From contig JAGYLC010000004.1 of the NCBI GenBank assembly GCA_018401235.1, forward strand, positions 1 to 58,292: 58,292 nucleotides of DNA. Reading direction: 5' to 3'. This DNA is from Kiritimatiellia bacterium (GTDB taxonomy: Bacteria; Verrucomicrobiota; Kiritimatiellia; SS1-B-03-39; UBA6053). The position numbers were made by a program, and so were the translations under genes. Below the pieces are notes generated by a model that saw only the letters and a program-made list of their open reading frames with translations, did not search any database and was not told the origin of the DNA. Positions 41,485-50,482 of the stretch are shown here, piece by piece; the stretch's first letter is position 1; the number at the start of each line of letters is the position of its first letter.

Positions 41485-42644
41485 GGTGACATCTGCAGGG
41501 CTTGAATTTCCTCGTCCAGCCAGCCCGAATTTAGTTCGTGTATTTCGCGAATGGAGCCGATGGGAGCGGGGAGGGAGAGGGTCAGTCGCCCGCCCAGGTG
41601 TTCGCGGAATTCCTCGAGCCCCTGCAGCACCTGCAGAGAGCCGTCACCCAGGCGTTGGGTGAGTTCGGGAGGTGACAGATCAAAGCCACAGGTGAGAAGG
41701 GCTTGTTTGAGTGCGGAGACCTGATCCGACTCGATCCATCCCATGCGGGCCGCGTAGGCGGAATCGAGCACAATACCAATAGCCACCGCGTGGCCGTGAC
41801 TGATTCGATAATTGCTGATGGATTCCAGTTTGTGCGCCGACCAGTGCCCGAAATCAAGCGGACGCGCGGATCCCAGTTCAAAAGGATCGCCGCTGGTGGC
41901 GATATGTTCAAGATGCAGTTCGGCGCAGCGAATGATTAATCGCTGCATGGCTGCGGCTTCCCGGCGTCCCAGGGCCGGTGCCAGTTCCAGTAATTCGTTG
42001 AAAAAGGCGGCATCTTTGATCATGGCTACCTTAAAGGCTTCGGAAATTCCATCGCGCCAGCTTTGATCGTTCAACCCCTCCAGAAGAGAAAAGTCATTAA
42101 TCACCGCATATGGAGGGGCGAATACGCCAATGGTATTTTTGCCTCCATGCAGGTTCATACCGTTTTTTACTCCGATCCCTGCATCATTTTGAGCGAGGGT
42201 GGTGCTGGGCATCCGAATCAGGCGCAGTCCCCGGTGTACCAGCGAGGCTGCAAATCCAACCGCATCCAGCACCGCCCCGCCGCCAATCACCAGCACAAAG
42301 CTGTGACGGCAAAGGTGATAGGCCAGCATTTGATCCACCAGACTCATAAGGAGGCGGTAGTCGTTTTTCAGCGCCTCGCCACCGGGAACAATTTCGGGTG
42401 GGCGGACTAAATGAACATACTCTGAATGGGAGTCAAACCAATGGGAGACGCGGTTTAAAAGTGCAGGAAAGGCATCGGCCACTCCGGAATCGACCACGAC
42501 CATCACGTTTACAGGGGATGTACCGGTAGTTGGAATCAACGAAAGTAACTGATCGTTGTTTTCCGAAAAAACATTGTGGGTGAACAAAACCGGATACTGA
42601 AAATCAACGGAAAAGGATTGCGAAAATGTGGTATGGGAACTCAT
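41475..42644 (-). CDS. eboD: EboD-like dehydroquinate-synthase-fold protein
   Basis: A 389-residue protein from the ATG at 42644 (the track adds six codons from a TTG). It has the AroB fold: VLVIGGGAVLDAVGFAASLVHRGLRLIRMPSTTLAQNDAGIGVKNGMN and RPLDFGHWSAHKLE, the latter being the EboD form of the DHQS metal-site motif. The canonical aroB is at 55.9 kb, so this is a second, specialised member. eboA, eboB, eboC (UbiA-like) and eboF are not in the window. It is the first gene of the eboDE pair. Confidence 0.82.
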   Translation of the reverse strand: MSSHTTFSQSFSVDFQYPVLFTHNVFSENNDQLLSLIPTTGTSPVNVMVVVDSGVADAFPALLNRVSHWFDSHSEYVHLVRPPEIVPGGEALKNDYRLLMSLVDQMLAYHLCRHSFVLVIGGGAVLDAVGFAASLVHRGLRLIRMPSTTLAQNDAGIGVKNGMNLHGGKNTIGVFAPPYAVINDFSLLEGLNDQSWRDGISEAFKVAMIKDAAFFNELLELAPALGRREAAAMQRLIIRCAELHLEHIATSGDPFELGSARPLDFGHWSAHKLESISNYRISHGHAVAIGIVLDSAYAARMGWIESDQVSALKQALLTCGFDLSPPELTQRLGDGSLQVLQGLEEFREHLGGRLTLSLPAPIGSIREIHELNSGWLDEEIQALQMSPCN

Positions 42645-42861
42645 GGCCCCAGCATACAGCAATTAGGACGATTTGTTTAGAAATCAGTTCTAAAAAAACA
42701 AGGGAGATAAGCGCAGGCCCCTTTATTGGAGGGAATAGCCGATGCCCGAACCTGAAATCGTCTCTCTTTGACCTCTAAACAAAACAATATACTCTACCCA
42801 TAGAAACATAACGGAACCATTCATTGTGTATGATAGATATAATAGTTTTACCGTTTGAAGA
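42645..42861. other. Intergenic region with short hairpin
   Basis: The 217 bases between eboD and the SNF2 gene, both on minus, contain the 7-bp hairpin TTTAGAA-ATCAG-TTCTAAA (about 42677-42695) and AT-rich promoter-like sequence. The eboDE promoter should be here. A small RNA is possible but I cannot support one. Confidence 0.4.
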
Positions 42862-45800
42862 TCACAACTCCAGCAATTCACGAACATCCTGCCAGTCCAA
42901 GCGCTCCATGACCACCTCGTCGCCCTCCAGGGCTGCTTCGATGAGCCCCCTTTTTTCGTCCTGCATGCGCACGACTTTGGCCTCGACGGTTCCGCGGGTG
43001 ATGAGCTTCATGGCGTACACGGTTTTTTCCTGCCCGATGCGGTGGGCGCGATCGGTGGCCTGATCCTCCACCGCCGGATTCCACCAGGGATCGAAGTGGA
43101 TGACCACATCGGCACCGGTAAGGTTGAGTCCGGTTCCGCCGGCTTTGAGGCTGATCAGGAAGACGGGTAAATCCTCGCGTTCATTGAAGTCGTGCACCAA
43201 CGCCTGGCGGTTTTGGGTGGAACCGTCCAGATAGGCATACTCCACTCCTTTGGCATCCAGGGTCTCTTTGAGAATCGCCAGCATGGAGGTAAACTGACTG
43301 AACACCAGCACCCGGTGTCCGCCGTCGATGATTTCGTCAAGCAATTCCATAAACACCTCTACTTTTCCGCTCTGACCGCTTTCCGCCGGGGCCTTGGTGA
43401 TCAGCGAAGGATGTCCGCAAATTTGGCGCAGCCGCATCAGTCCCTGCAATACCGCGAGCTTGGACCGACCCTGTTCGGCCTCGGCCTTTACTTGGGCGTT
43501 CACTTCATCGTACAATTGACGCTGCAGGTCACTCAAATCGCAATAGACCCGCCGTTCCAGTCGGGGAGGAAGATCCTTGGCTACATCCTGCTTCAATCGG
43601 CGCAGCAGGAAGGGCTTGAGCTTGCGCCGCAACAGGTGAAGTGCGGTGGTGGAGCCGGCCCCGCCGGATTCGATCAGGGAGGAAAAGCGCTTTTTGAAGT
43701 CAGCGGCGGAGCCCAGATAGCCCGGCATCAGAAAATCCATCAGCGACCACAAATCACGCACCTGATTTTCCATCGGAGTGCCGCTCAACACCAATCGGCA
43801 TCCAGCCCGCAGTTGCTTGGCGGCCTTGGCGTTCTGAGTGCCGGGGTTTTTGATGTGCTGAGCTTCGTCGAGAATCACCGCCGACCAGTCCACCGCTTCG
43901 GCCTGCTTCAAATCCCGTCGCAACAGCGCATAAGAGATCACCACCAGGTTTTGCTCATCCACCTGTTTCCATAAATCCGCTCTTTTGGCACCGATGATAG
44001 CCATAGACCGGAATTCCGGTATAAAGCGATCGGCTTCCTCCACCCAGTTTTCAACCAGGGAGGAGGGGCAGACCACCAGGGCAGGTCCTGAAAAGTCGGA
44101 TTTTAAACGTGCAAGCGACAGCCAGGCCAAGGTTTGCAGGGTTTTACCCAGCCCCATATCGTCCGCCAAAATGCCGCCGTAATTTCCTTTTTCCATCAGA
44201 CGCAGCCACTGTACCCCGGTCAACTGATAAGGACGGAGGGTTTGTTCAAGCAGTGGAGCGAGATCCACGGGGTCGAGACTGAGTTCCTGATTCTGGGAGG
44301 CGGCCTCCCGCATCCAGGAATCATCCCGCTGTACCGGAATATCGGTGTCGTTTTCCAGAAGGGAATTAAGATAGCCGCAGGCGCGTTTGGGAACTTGTAA
44401 GGAGCCATCCGCCGCCGGTTTGGCTTCCCGTACCGCGTCGACCAGGGCTTCGGTTTGAGACCGGGGTAATAACACGAAGCTGTCGCCGATTTGAATAAAC
44501 TCTTCTCCCTTGTCCAGTGCTTTGCGCAGGGCAGCTTCGGTGAGCTGTTCGCCTCCGGTTTCGCGAAGGGTGAGATTCATTTGGAACCAGTCCGGGGTGT
44601 CCGCTTGGTGGAATTCAATTCGGGCCAGGAGTATTCCCGCTTTGGCGGCAATGCTTTCGAGGTTTCCGCTCAATTCCACCTCCCAGCCCAGAGGTTCCAA
44701 TTCAAAGCGGACCCGGGACAAGGCGTTGAGGATGTTGGATTGCCCTTCGATGGTGCCCAGGCGGTCCCCGGAAGAGGCGGCGAAGCCCCATTTTTTCAAG
44801 CGGTAGAGGGCCTCGGATTCCGCCTCCAGATTACGGCCCCCGTAGCCCAACGGATCATCCGGATCGGGTAGACTGCATGCTTTGTCCGGGTCGGGGCCGC
44901 CCGCCAACACATCCACATCCCCGTAGCGGGCAATCAAAACCCCGCTGATAAATTGCAGGCCTCCTTTTAGACGTAACTGAAAGGGAGGACACACCGAGGC
45001 GGTGGTAAACGCGTCGTCGGGCACCCGATTGTCGACCAGCAGACGCTGTTCCAGTTCCGGGAGATCCTCTTTAAGAAAGCGCATCACCCGGGTGCGGGGA
45101 ATGCGCACGGTTCCCGAACACAAGCCCCGCAATTCGGCGGGGGGAACCGCCTCCAGGGGCCAGGCGTGCGGACCGGAGATCACCCAGCCGCTGCGGGGGG
45201 CCAGCACCAGCAGCGGAGAACTGCCGGCGGGAGGAGGGTGGGGCAGGTCCAATTTCAGGGTAACCAACAGCTCGCCGGATTTTCGGTCCAGATCCACGGT
45301 CAACATGGGCAAGACAGATTCGGAATGAAGCTGAAGCGGGGATGGCCATTCCAGAATCTTTATCGAATCGGGCGAACGAAAATCGAGAATTTGGGCAAAA
45401 TCGTCTATGGATACCGGAAAAACGGGATCGAGGGGGTTTCCGTTGATTTCTTCCAGTAAGACCAGTATTCGCTGGTCGGATTCGGTGAGTTTGAGGACTT
45501 GACCGGGGTGCAGTTGATCCGGACGGCGGACGCGTCCTTCCAATTCGAAGGAGGGAATCAGGTGAATTTCACCTTTTAGGAGTTCTTCGGACCAGTTTCG
45601 GCGCAGGCTGAGGTGTAATTGGGTGTCGACCCCGGATTCTCCCAGGCGTCGGGTGTGTTGGCGTCGTTCGGGTTCGATCCGCATGATCTGATCGATGCGG
45701 GCTTTTCGTTCCTCGAGGGGATCGGCGTTTTCGGCTCGCCAAGCCAGCATGATGGCGATGACGTGGCCACAGACCATTCCCTCCACGCGATTAACCCGGC

Positions 45801-46002
45801 AGGGGCACACATTTCGTGGAAGGCCTTGGCTGTCCAGGGTGAAGCGGCAGATTTGGGAGCGGTCCCGAATGGAGATGCGGCCTTCGAATGCGCCGTCTTT
45901 TTCAGTGTAATGCTCCACCTTGCCCGCTTCAAACCAGGCTTCGCCCTCCTGATAATAACGGGGGGAAGTCCACTTTTTCAGATCCGCAATTGATACCAGC
46001 AT
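42862..46002 (-). CDS. SNF2/RapA-family helicase with N-terminal SWIM zinc finger
   Basis: A 1,046-residue protein. Residues about 50-90 hold a SWIM zinc finger (CPCRV...GMVCGHVIAIML). A long middle region (about 100-580) of beta-rich, bacterial SNF2-associated type follows. The motor has motif I ADDMGLGKTLQTL (near residue 615), motif II VILDEAQHIKN (near 707), motif III LSGTPMENQVRDLWSLMDFL and motif VI ATDRAHRIGQEKTVYAMKL near residue 1,000. Such ATPases translocate on double-stranded DNA and remodel protein-DNA complexes; the target is unknown. The dapF gene ends four bases... upstream order is dapF then this gene (3-base gap), so they are co-transcribed. Confidence 0.9.
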   Translation of the reverse strand: MLVSIADLKKWTSPRYYQEGEAWFEAGKVEHYTEKDGAFEGRISIRDRSQICRFTLDSQGLPRNVCPCRVNRVEGMVCGHVIAIMLAWRAENADPLEERKARIDQIMRIEPERRQHTRRLGESGVDTQLHLSLRRNWSEELLKGEIHLIPSFELEGRVRRPDQLHPGQVLKLTESDQRILVLLEEINGNPLDPVFPVSIDDFAQILDFRSPDSIKILEWPSPLQLHSESVLPMLTVDLDRKSGELLVTLKLDLPHPPPAGSSPLLVLAPRSGWVISGPHAWPLEAVPPAELRGLCSGTVRIPRTRVMRFLKEDLPELEQRLLVDNRVPDDAFTTASVCPPFQLRLKGGLQFISGVLIARYGDVDVLAGGPDPDKACSLPDPDDPLGYGGRNLEAESEALYRLKKWGFAASSGDRLGTIEGQSNILNALSRVRFELEPLGWEVELSGNLESIAAKAGILLARIEFHQADTPDWFQMNLTLRETGGEQLTEAALRKALDKGEEFIQIGDSFVLLPRSQTEALVDAVREAKPAADGSLQVPKRACGYLNSLLENDTDIPVQRDDSWMREAASQNQELSLDPVDLAPLLEQTLRPYQLTGVQWLRLMEKGNYGGILADDMGLGKTLQTLAWLSLARLKSDFSGPALVVCPSSLVENWVEEADRFIPEFRSMAIIGAKRADLWKQVDEQNLVVISYALLRRDLKQAEAVDWSAVILDEAQHIKNPGTQNAKAAKQLRAGCRLVLSGTPMENQVRDLWSLMDFLMPGYLGSAADFKKRFSSLIESGGAGSTTALHLLRRKLKPFLLRRLKQDVAKDLPPRLERRVYCDLSDLQRQLYDEVNAQVKAEAEQGRSKLAVLQGLMRLRQICGHPSLITKAPAESGQSGKVEVFMELLDEIIDGGHRVLVFSQFTSMLAILKETLDAKGVEYAYLDGSTQNRQALVHDFNEREDLPVFLISLKAGGTGLNLTGADVVIHFDPWWNPAVEDQATDRAHRIGQEKTVYAMKLITRGTVEAKVVRMQDEKRGLIEAALEGDEVVMERLDWQDVRELLEL

Positions 46003-46005
46003 GCG

Positions 46006-46815
46006 TTACAGATCGATGTGACCTTCAAATACATGCACAGCGGGGCCGGTGAGAGTCACGTCCTTGGGGCCTTCCGGGGTCGACTGATAATTGACTTCCA
46101 GCACGTCGCCCGAAGCGCAGGTGATCTTAACCGGGGTGGTGACCCGTCCCAGAGAGCCCGCCACCAGACCGCAGGCGACCATGCCGGTGCCGCAAGCCAG
46201 GGTTTCCGCTTCGACACCACGTTCGTAGGTGCGCACGGTCAGGCGGTCGGGTCCGGTGCATTGGATAAAGTTGACGTTGGTGCCTTTGGGCTTGAAGTGA
46301 TCATGATAGCGGATGACGGCACCGATAGTGGCAATCTCGATGGTCTGCATATCCTCCACTTCGAGGACCACGTGGGGGACACCGCTGTTGACAAAATGAT
46401 AGGGCATGGATTGGCCCTGCACATCCAGTTCCGCATTCAGTTCCAGTCCGGTCGGGGGCGTCATGGTGAGCCGAATCTGGTCGTTCCCGAGAACTTCGGC
46501 GGAGATGAGCCCGGCCACCGTATCAAAGCACATAGATTTCGGTGCGACCCCGATTTCGTGGGCGAGTCGGGCGACGCAGCGGGCACCGTTTCCGCACATT
46601 TCGACTTCATTTCCATCGGGATTATAAAAGCGCATGCGGAAATCGGCGGTTTCCGAGGGTTGAATCAGGATGACGCCTTCGGAGCCCACCCCGTATTTCG
46701 GGGAGGCTAGACGGTGAATCAGGGGGTGGTCCTGATCGGGAAAGGTCTGCTTCCTGTCGTCAATGAGAATAAAGTCATTACCGGCGCCGTGCATTTTCCA
46801 AAAAGAGGTTTTCAT
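46006..46815 (-). CDS. dapF: Diaminopimelate epimerase
   Basis: A 269-residue DapF converting LL- to meso-diaminopimelate for peptidoglycan and lysine. Both catalytic cysteines are present: EMCGNGARCVARL (near residue 74) and TLACGTGMVACGLVAG (near residue 213). The N-terminus (WKMHGAGNDFILIDDR) is typical. Its stop is 3 bases before the start of the SNF2 helicase gene on the same strand, so the two are likely one transcript. Confidence 0.96.
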   Translation of the reverse strand: MKTSFWKMHGAGNDFILIDDRKQTFPDQDHPLIHRLASPKYGVGSEGVILIQPSETADFRMRFYNPDGNEVEMCGNGARCVARLAHEIGVAPKSMCFDTVAGLISAEVLGNDQIRLTMTPPTGLELNAELDVQGQSMPYHFVNSGVPHVVLEVEDMQTIEIATIGAVIRYHDHFKPKGTNVNFIQCTGPDRLTVRTYERGVEAETLACGTGMVACGLVAGSLGRVTTPVKITCASGDVLEVNYQSTPEGPKDVTLTGPAVHVFEGHIDL

Positions 46816-46901
46816 AAGGAGTTGGTTGTGGATGATTTCAGGGGTAAGTTCAATTCCAATGATGAAAAATCTTAAGCTTGGATTTCTGCCGTTAAGAAGA
46901 A

Positions 46902-46922
46902 GGAACTTCGAATTCCAGTTCC
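46902..46922. repeat. Short inverted repeat between dapF and nhaA
   Basis: GGAACT (46902-46907) and AGTTCC (46917-46922) flank TCGAATTCC. It may be part of the nhaA terminator region or an operator ahead of dapF. Confidence 0.35.
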
Positions 46923-46939
46923 AAAGATCCTCCCAGACC

Positions 46940-46959
46940 GACAGACAGGAATGTCTGTC
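46940..46959. terminator. Hairpin flush with the nhaA stop codon
   Basis: GACAGACA-GGAA-TGTCTGTC is a perfect 8-bp stem with a tetraloop, beginning at the base next to the nhaA TGA. It could terminate or protect the nhaA transcript, but there is no U tract; it may be a dispersed palindromic repeat. Confidence 0.5.
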
Positions 46960-48264
46960 TCACTGTTCTTGTTTCGCCGGAGCCAGGCCGAACCAGGTGA
47001 GGGGGGTGCCGATGAGCATGGCGGTGATGGAGGCGGCCAGGATGCCCAGTTTGGCTTCTTCCAGATTGAGACTGCCGGGGACAAACGCGAGCACGGAGAT
47101 GAACAGGGACATGGTGAAGCCGAGGCCTGCAAGGTAACTGACACCAATCATGGCCTTCCAGTTGACCTCGCTGGGAAGGTGGGCCCAGCCCTTGGCGACC
47201 GCGATGCGGCAGGCGAGCAGCACCCCCAGCGGTTTTCCCATCACCAGGCCAAAATAAATGCCCATCACGTGGGGTTCGAAGATCAGAGACCAATTGAGGT
47301 GGGTGGGGAGGTGGACTCCGGCGTTAAAAAACGCGAACAGGGGCATAATTACAAAGCCTACCCAGGGGTGCAGAAAGTGTTCAAAGCGGTAGAGGGGACC
47401 CTCCACGTTTCGGATGACCCGGGAGAGGGCATCCAGGTGATGTTCTTTGAGGTCGAAATCGTCTCCGGTAAAACTTTCCTTGAACTCCTCGTTGATTTGC
47501 TTGAGGTTGTATTTTTGGCGCAGAGGGATAGTCATAGCCATGATCACCCCGGCAATGGTGGAATGGATGCCCGATTCCAGCATGAAATACCAGCACCCCA
47601 TGCAGAACGCGGCGTAGACCACGCCCCGGCTTCCGTTCATTTTTGCGTAAATAAAACTTCCGGCCACAAACAGCAGCGAGAGCAGCAGCGCGGTTAACTG
47701 AAAATTTTCGGTGTAGAAGAGGGCGATCACCAGGATCGCTCCCAAATCGTCGACGATGGCGAGGGATGTGACAAACACCTTCAGGGAGAGCGGCACCCGG
47801 CTGCCTAATACACTGAGCACTCCAACCACAAAGGCAATATCGGTGGCCATGGGGACTCCCCAGCCGCCGCGGGTTTCGGGCGCCAACAGATTGAACAAAG
47901 AATAAATCAGAGCAGGCACCACCATTCCCCCAATGGCCGCGTAGACGGCCAGGGCCGCTTTGCGGGGGTCGGAGAGTTCTCCCACCAGCACCTCCCGCTT
48001 GATTTCAAGCCCCACCAGGAAAAAAAAGAGGACCATCAATCCTTCGTTTACCCAGTGGTTGATGTCCAGATCCAGTTGCCATTCTCCAAATGACACGCTC
48101 AAGTGGGTATGGCTGAGCTGATTGTAGATTTCCCAGTAAGTACTATTGGCTAGAAAAAACGCAAATCCCGATACCAGCAGCAACACAACTCCGCTGGCGG
48201 TTTGACTGTGCAGAAACGAGGAAAATACCGAGTCCTGATGGCTTTCTTTTTCGAGTAAATCCAT
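46960..48264 (-). CDS. nhaA: Na+/H+ antiporter NhaA
   Basis: A 434-residue NhaA. The ion-binding Asp pair is in VFVTSLAIVDDLGAILVIALFYT (DD near residue 170), the TDIAFVVGVLSVLG helix precedes it, and the inverted half repeats GHPHVG-like PLFAFFNAGVHL region later. It exchanges cytoplasmic Na+ for H+, for pH and sodium control. A palindrome TCGAACC-TGCG-GGTTCGA lies about 9 bases before the ATG. Monocistronic or distal to the SLBB gene, which ends 51 bases upstream. Confidence 0.95.
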   Translation of the reverse strand: MDLLEKESHQDSVFSSFLHSQTASGVVLLLVSGFAFFLANSTYWEIYNQLSHTHLSVSFGEWQLDLDINHWVNEGLMVLFFFLVGLEIKREVLVGELSDPRKAALAVYAAIGGMVVPALIYSLFNLLAPETRGGWGVPMATDIAFVVGVLSVLGSRVPLSLKVFVTSLAIVDDLGAILVIALFYTENFQLTALLLSLLFVAGSFIYAKMNGSRGVVYAAFCMGCWYFMLESGIHSTIAGVIMAMTIPLRQKYNLKQINEEFKESFTGDDFDLKEHHLDALSRVIRNVEGPLYRFEHFLHPWVGFVIMPLFAFFNAGVHLPTHLNWSLIFEPHVMGIYFGLVMGKPLGVLLACRIAVAKGWAHLPSEVNWKAMIGVSYLAGLGFTMSLFISVLAFVPGSLNLEEAKLGILAASITAMLIGTPLTWFGLAPAKQEQ

Positions 48265-48271
48265 AAAATCA

Positions 48272-48289
48272 TCGAACCCGCAGGTTCGA
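48272..48289. promoter_or_regulatory. Hairpin immediately upstream of nhaA
   Basis: TCGAACC and GGTTCGA form a 7-bp stem around a 4-base loop close to the nhaA start, between it and the SLBB gene stop. It could be a leader hairpin masking or spacing the ribosome binding site. The 51-base leader is too short to call a known nhaA riboswitch. Confidence 0.35.
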
Positions 48290-48315
48290 GAAGAAGAGGT
48301 TGATTAGAAGTCTTC

Positions 48316-49113
48316 TTAGAAAATTCGTTCGGGTATGAAGACCACATCGCCCGCGCGCAGACTCACATCCTCCGCTTGTTCGCCTCTTCTGGCCAAGACA
48401 TTCAGGTCTACCCGAATTAATTCCACGGTATCTTCCTGCGGGTGAGGACGATAAATCCGGATAGACCCTTTGTTTGCGGACGCGGCTACGCCTCCCGCGC
48501 GTTTTACCGCCCCGCTCACGGTGAGCAGGCCGGTTGCGGGCATCGAAATGGGGCCGGGGGATGCGACATTCCCCATCATGGTGATAAATCCCCAGGGGGA
48601 TTCGCTCGGATCTTCGGGGGAACCCACGAACTGTACACTGACCAGAGGGGCCTGGTAATATTCCTTATAGGATTCCGTGAGCATTTTTTCGATGTCAAGC
48701 AGGTCCATTCCCCCCACTCGTACGTTCATCAGCAGTGGAAGCCCGATTTCTCCCGCCTGGTTAATTCGCTGGGCTTCGGTTGCCAGTTCGGCCTGGCCTT
48801 GCACCATCACCGTGACCCGAATCATCATGCCGTTGCGGATAATGCCGGAGGAACCTTCCGGAATCCAGCCCTGGGCATTGGCGGCGATATTGAAAGCGGC
48901 TATTTCCTCCTCCGTAGCGTCACCCGTGTCATTTTTGGCAATCGCTTCCTGAGCTTTTGCGACCGGGATGCGAATACGTTGAGTTTGGGTATCCGTGCTG
49001 GGCGGCAGGACGAGTTCGCTTTTCACAGGAGCGAGTAAGGACAAGAGGAGAATCGCAAGAGCTGCTTCCCACCTGAAATGGAATCCGGTATGAAGGAATG
49101 GAGCTGTTTTCAT
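48316..49113 (-). CDS. Polysaccharide export protein (Wza-like, SLBB)
   Basis: A 265-residue secreted protein with a signal peptide (WEAALAILLLSLLAPVKS). The Poly_export domain (about 85-160: GMMIRVTVMVQGQAELATEAQRINQAGEIGLPLL ... DIEKMLTESYKEYYQAPLVSV) is followed by one SLBB domain (GFITMMGNVASPGPISMPATGLLTVSGAVKRAGGV ... LRAGDVVFIPERIF). Wza-type proteins form the outer-membrane/periplasmic channel for capsule or exopolysaccharide. There is no lipobox Cys and only one SLBB domain, so it is a compact variant. No glycosyltransferases are nearby. Confidence 0.85.
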   Translation of the reverse strand: MKTAPFLHTGFHFRWEAALAILLLSLLAPVKSELVLPPSTDTQTQRIRIPVAKAQEAIAKNDTGDATEEEIAAFNIAANAQGWIPEGSSGIIRNGMMIRVTVMVQGQAELATEAQRINQAGEIGLPLLMNVRVGGMDLLDIEKMLTESYKEYYQAPLVSVQFVGSPEDPSESPWGFITMMGNVASPGPISMPATGLLTVSGAVKRAGGVAASANKGSIRIYRPHPQEDTVELIRVDLNVLARRGEQAEDVSLRAGDVVFIPERIF

Positions 49114-49154
49114 AACATGTCTGATTAAAGGTGGAGCTAAAGGTTCAATTTGAA

Positions 49155-50381
49155 TTAAAGAAAATCTATGATGCCTTTCCAGTCGTCCACCACCACATAC
49201 CGGGTGGGGCTTTCTTCGGAGACGGGTTCAAGCAGTTCATTGTAAAAGGAATCCTGCAGATCTTTTTTTAACTCACGATTGGTGGATTTCCAGTCGCCGC
49301 TGCTCTGTTTTTCCGAAATCTTTATAAGCAGTTCCGCCAGGGAATCTCCGTTTTCGGGTATCAATTTCTCCAGCAGTTCGATAAATTCCACCGGGGGGGC
49401 GGGGGCGTCTTCGTTGATGTTTTTAACATCGAAATCGGCTTCAGTCAGGGTGGGGAGGTCCTGTTCCTCTTCCGCCGGAGCCTCAGCTTCAGCAGAGCCG
49501 CCTTCCACCATGTCCACAGTGTCCAGGAGCGGGTCCACCTCCGCGTTGCCGGAGGGGGCGCTCCTGCGGCTTGGCCGTTTTTTGCGGGGAGTGGTTTCTT
49601 CACTGACGGCGTTGTCCTCCTCGTCCGTGTCTTCCGGGATGTCCTCTCCGGGGAGCAGCACATGGCTGGCATTCCCTTTCTCCACCAGTTGGATGAGGTT
49701 GCGGCTGGCCGCATCGGAAATGAAATCCTTAAACTTACGCATGGGGCGCCCGTCCTGATCTTTCATGCGGGTTTCGTCAAAGCGACGCATCCGGCGGCGC
49801 ATCCGCTGCTTGAGGGATGTGAGCAGGACCCGTTGTCCTTTTTCCCGTCCGCGGGTGACTTCATCGACCAGGATTTCATACGGATCGAGTTTGGGAGCTG
49901 AATCAGAGTCGTCCCGGCTGGATTTTGCGTTCTGTGAACGTCCGGACCAGATGGCCACATCGTCGCAAACGGAGCGGAGGCCGTCGAGGGTGCCCCGGTC
50001 GGTGCCGGCGATGATCACGTTGTAGCCCGCCCGTTGCAAAAACGCGGCGGGACTCGCCAGGCGTTCGGTGTCCGACCCAGCCAGAATGAATTGGCTGATG
50101 TGGGCGTAGGTGCACATAAATTCGTGCAGACGCACCATCAGACCTCCGGTTAGGGCGGCGGAGGTGTCACTTGCGGAGGCCAGAACAGTGAGGCTCGCGC
50201 CCCCATCCAGCAGCATGGATGCGGTTTTTTCGGAGAGGGGATTATCGGAAATCACTTCTACGTGCACGATGCGTTCATCTGAATTGGGTAGTTGTTTTAA
50301 ACTCCGCAGGTCGCCGGGTAGTTGCCCGCTGTCGGGGAGTTCGTCTGTGGAAATGGAAATAAAAATTGCGGTATCGCTCAT
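49155..50381 (-). CDS. NYN/PIN-like domain protein with OST-HTH/LOTUS domain
   Basis: A 408-residue protein. The first 150 residues resemble a NYN (LabA/DUF88-like) nuclease fold: a central YAHISQFILAGSDTERLASPAAFLQRAGYNVIIAGTDRGT matches the xxxGDxDFxxLxxxLxxxGxxVxxxG pattern, but the first Asp-containing strand is not clear. Residues about 168-245 (ILVDEVTRGREKGQRVLLTSL...KFKDFISDAASRNLIQLVEKGNASHVLLPGE) form an OST-HTH/LOTUS RNA-binding domain. An acidic, low-complexity stretch and a helical C-terminus (about 330-408) follow. RNA binding or cleavage is inferred. It is followed on the same strand by the SLBB gene after 41 bases. Confidence 0.7.
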   Translation of the reverse strand: MSDTAIFISISTDELPDSGQLPGDLRSLKQLPNSDERIVHVEVISDNPLSEKTASMLLDGGASLTVLASASDTSAALTGGLMVRLHEFMCTYAHISQFILAGSDTERLASPAAFLQRAGYNVIIAGTDRGTLDGLRSVCDDVAIWSGRSQNAKSSRDDSDSAPKLDPYEILVDEVTRGREKGQRVLLTSLKQRMRRRMRRFDETRMKDQDGRPMRKFKDFISDAASRNLIQLVEKGNASHVLLPGEDIPEDTDEEDNAVSEETTPRKKRPSRRSAPSGNAEVDPLLDTVDMVEGGSAEAEAPAEEEQDLPTLTEADFDVKNINEDAPAPPVEFIELLEKLIPENGDSLAELLIKISEKQSSGDWKSTNRELKKDLQDSFYNELLEPVSEESPTRYVVVDDWKGIIDFL

Positions 50382-50482
50382 AAAATACTGTTAAAGTGAA
50401 TGGTTAAAATGGTGATGGACCGGGAGGACCTCCTCCTGGAACCTGCATCACACTGGTTAGAGCTTGTATGGGATCGATCCCG

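Noticed and set aside
41475-42644. Second ordinary aroB
   Set aside because: Motifs differ from AroB (RPLDFGHWSAHKLE instead of NFGHTLGHAIE) and it is paired with eboE; a canonical aroB is at 55.9 kb.
42663-42861. Small RNA (for example 6S-like) in the eboD-SNF2 gap
   Set aside because: There are short hairpins and A/T-rich promoter-like sequence, but no conserved fold I can identify.
48265-48315. Lithium/nhaA-type riboswitch before nhaA
   Set aside because: Known nhaA RNA motifs are associated with this gene, but the leader is only 51 bases and shows one simple hairpin, so I cannot support the call.
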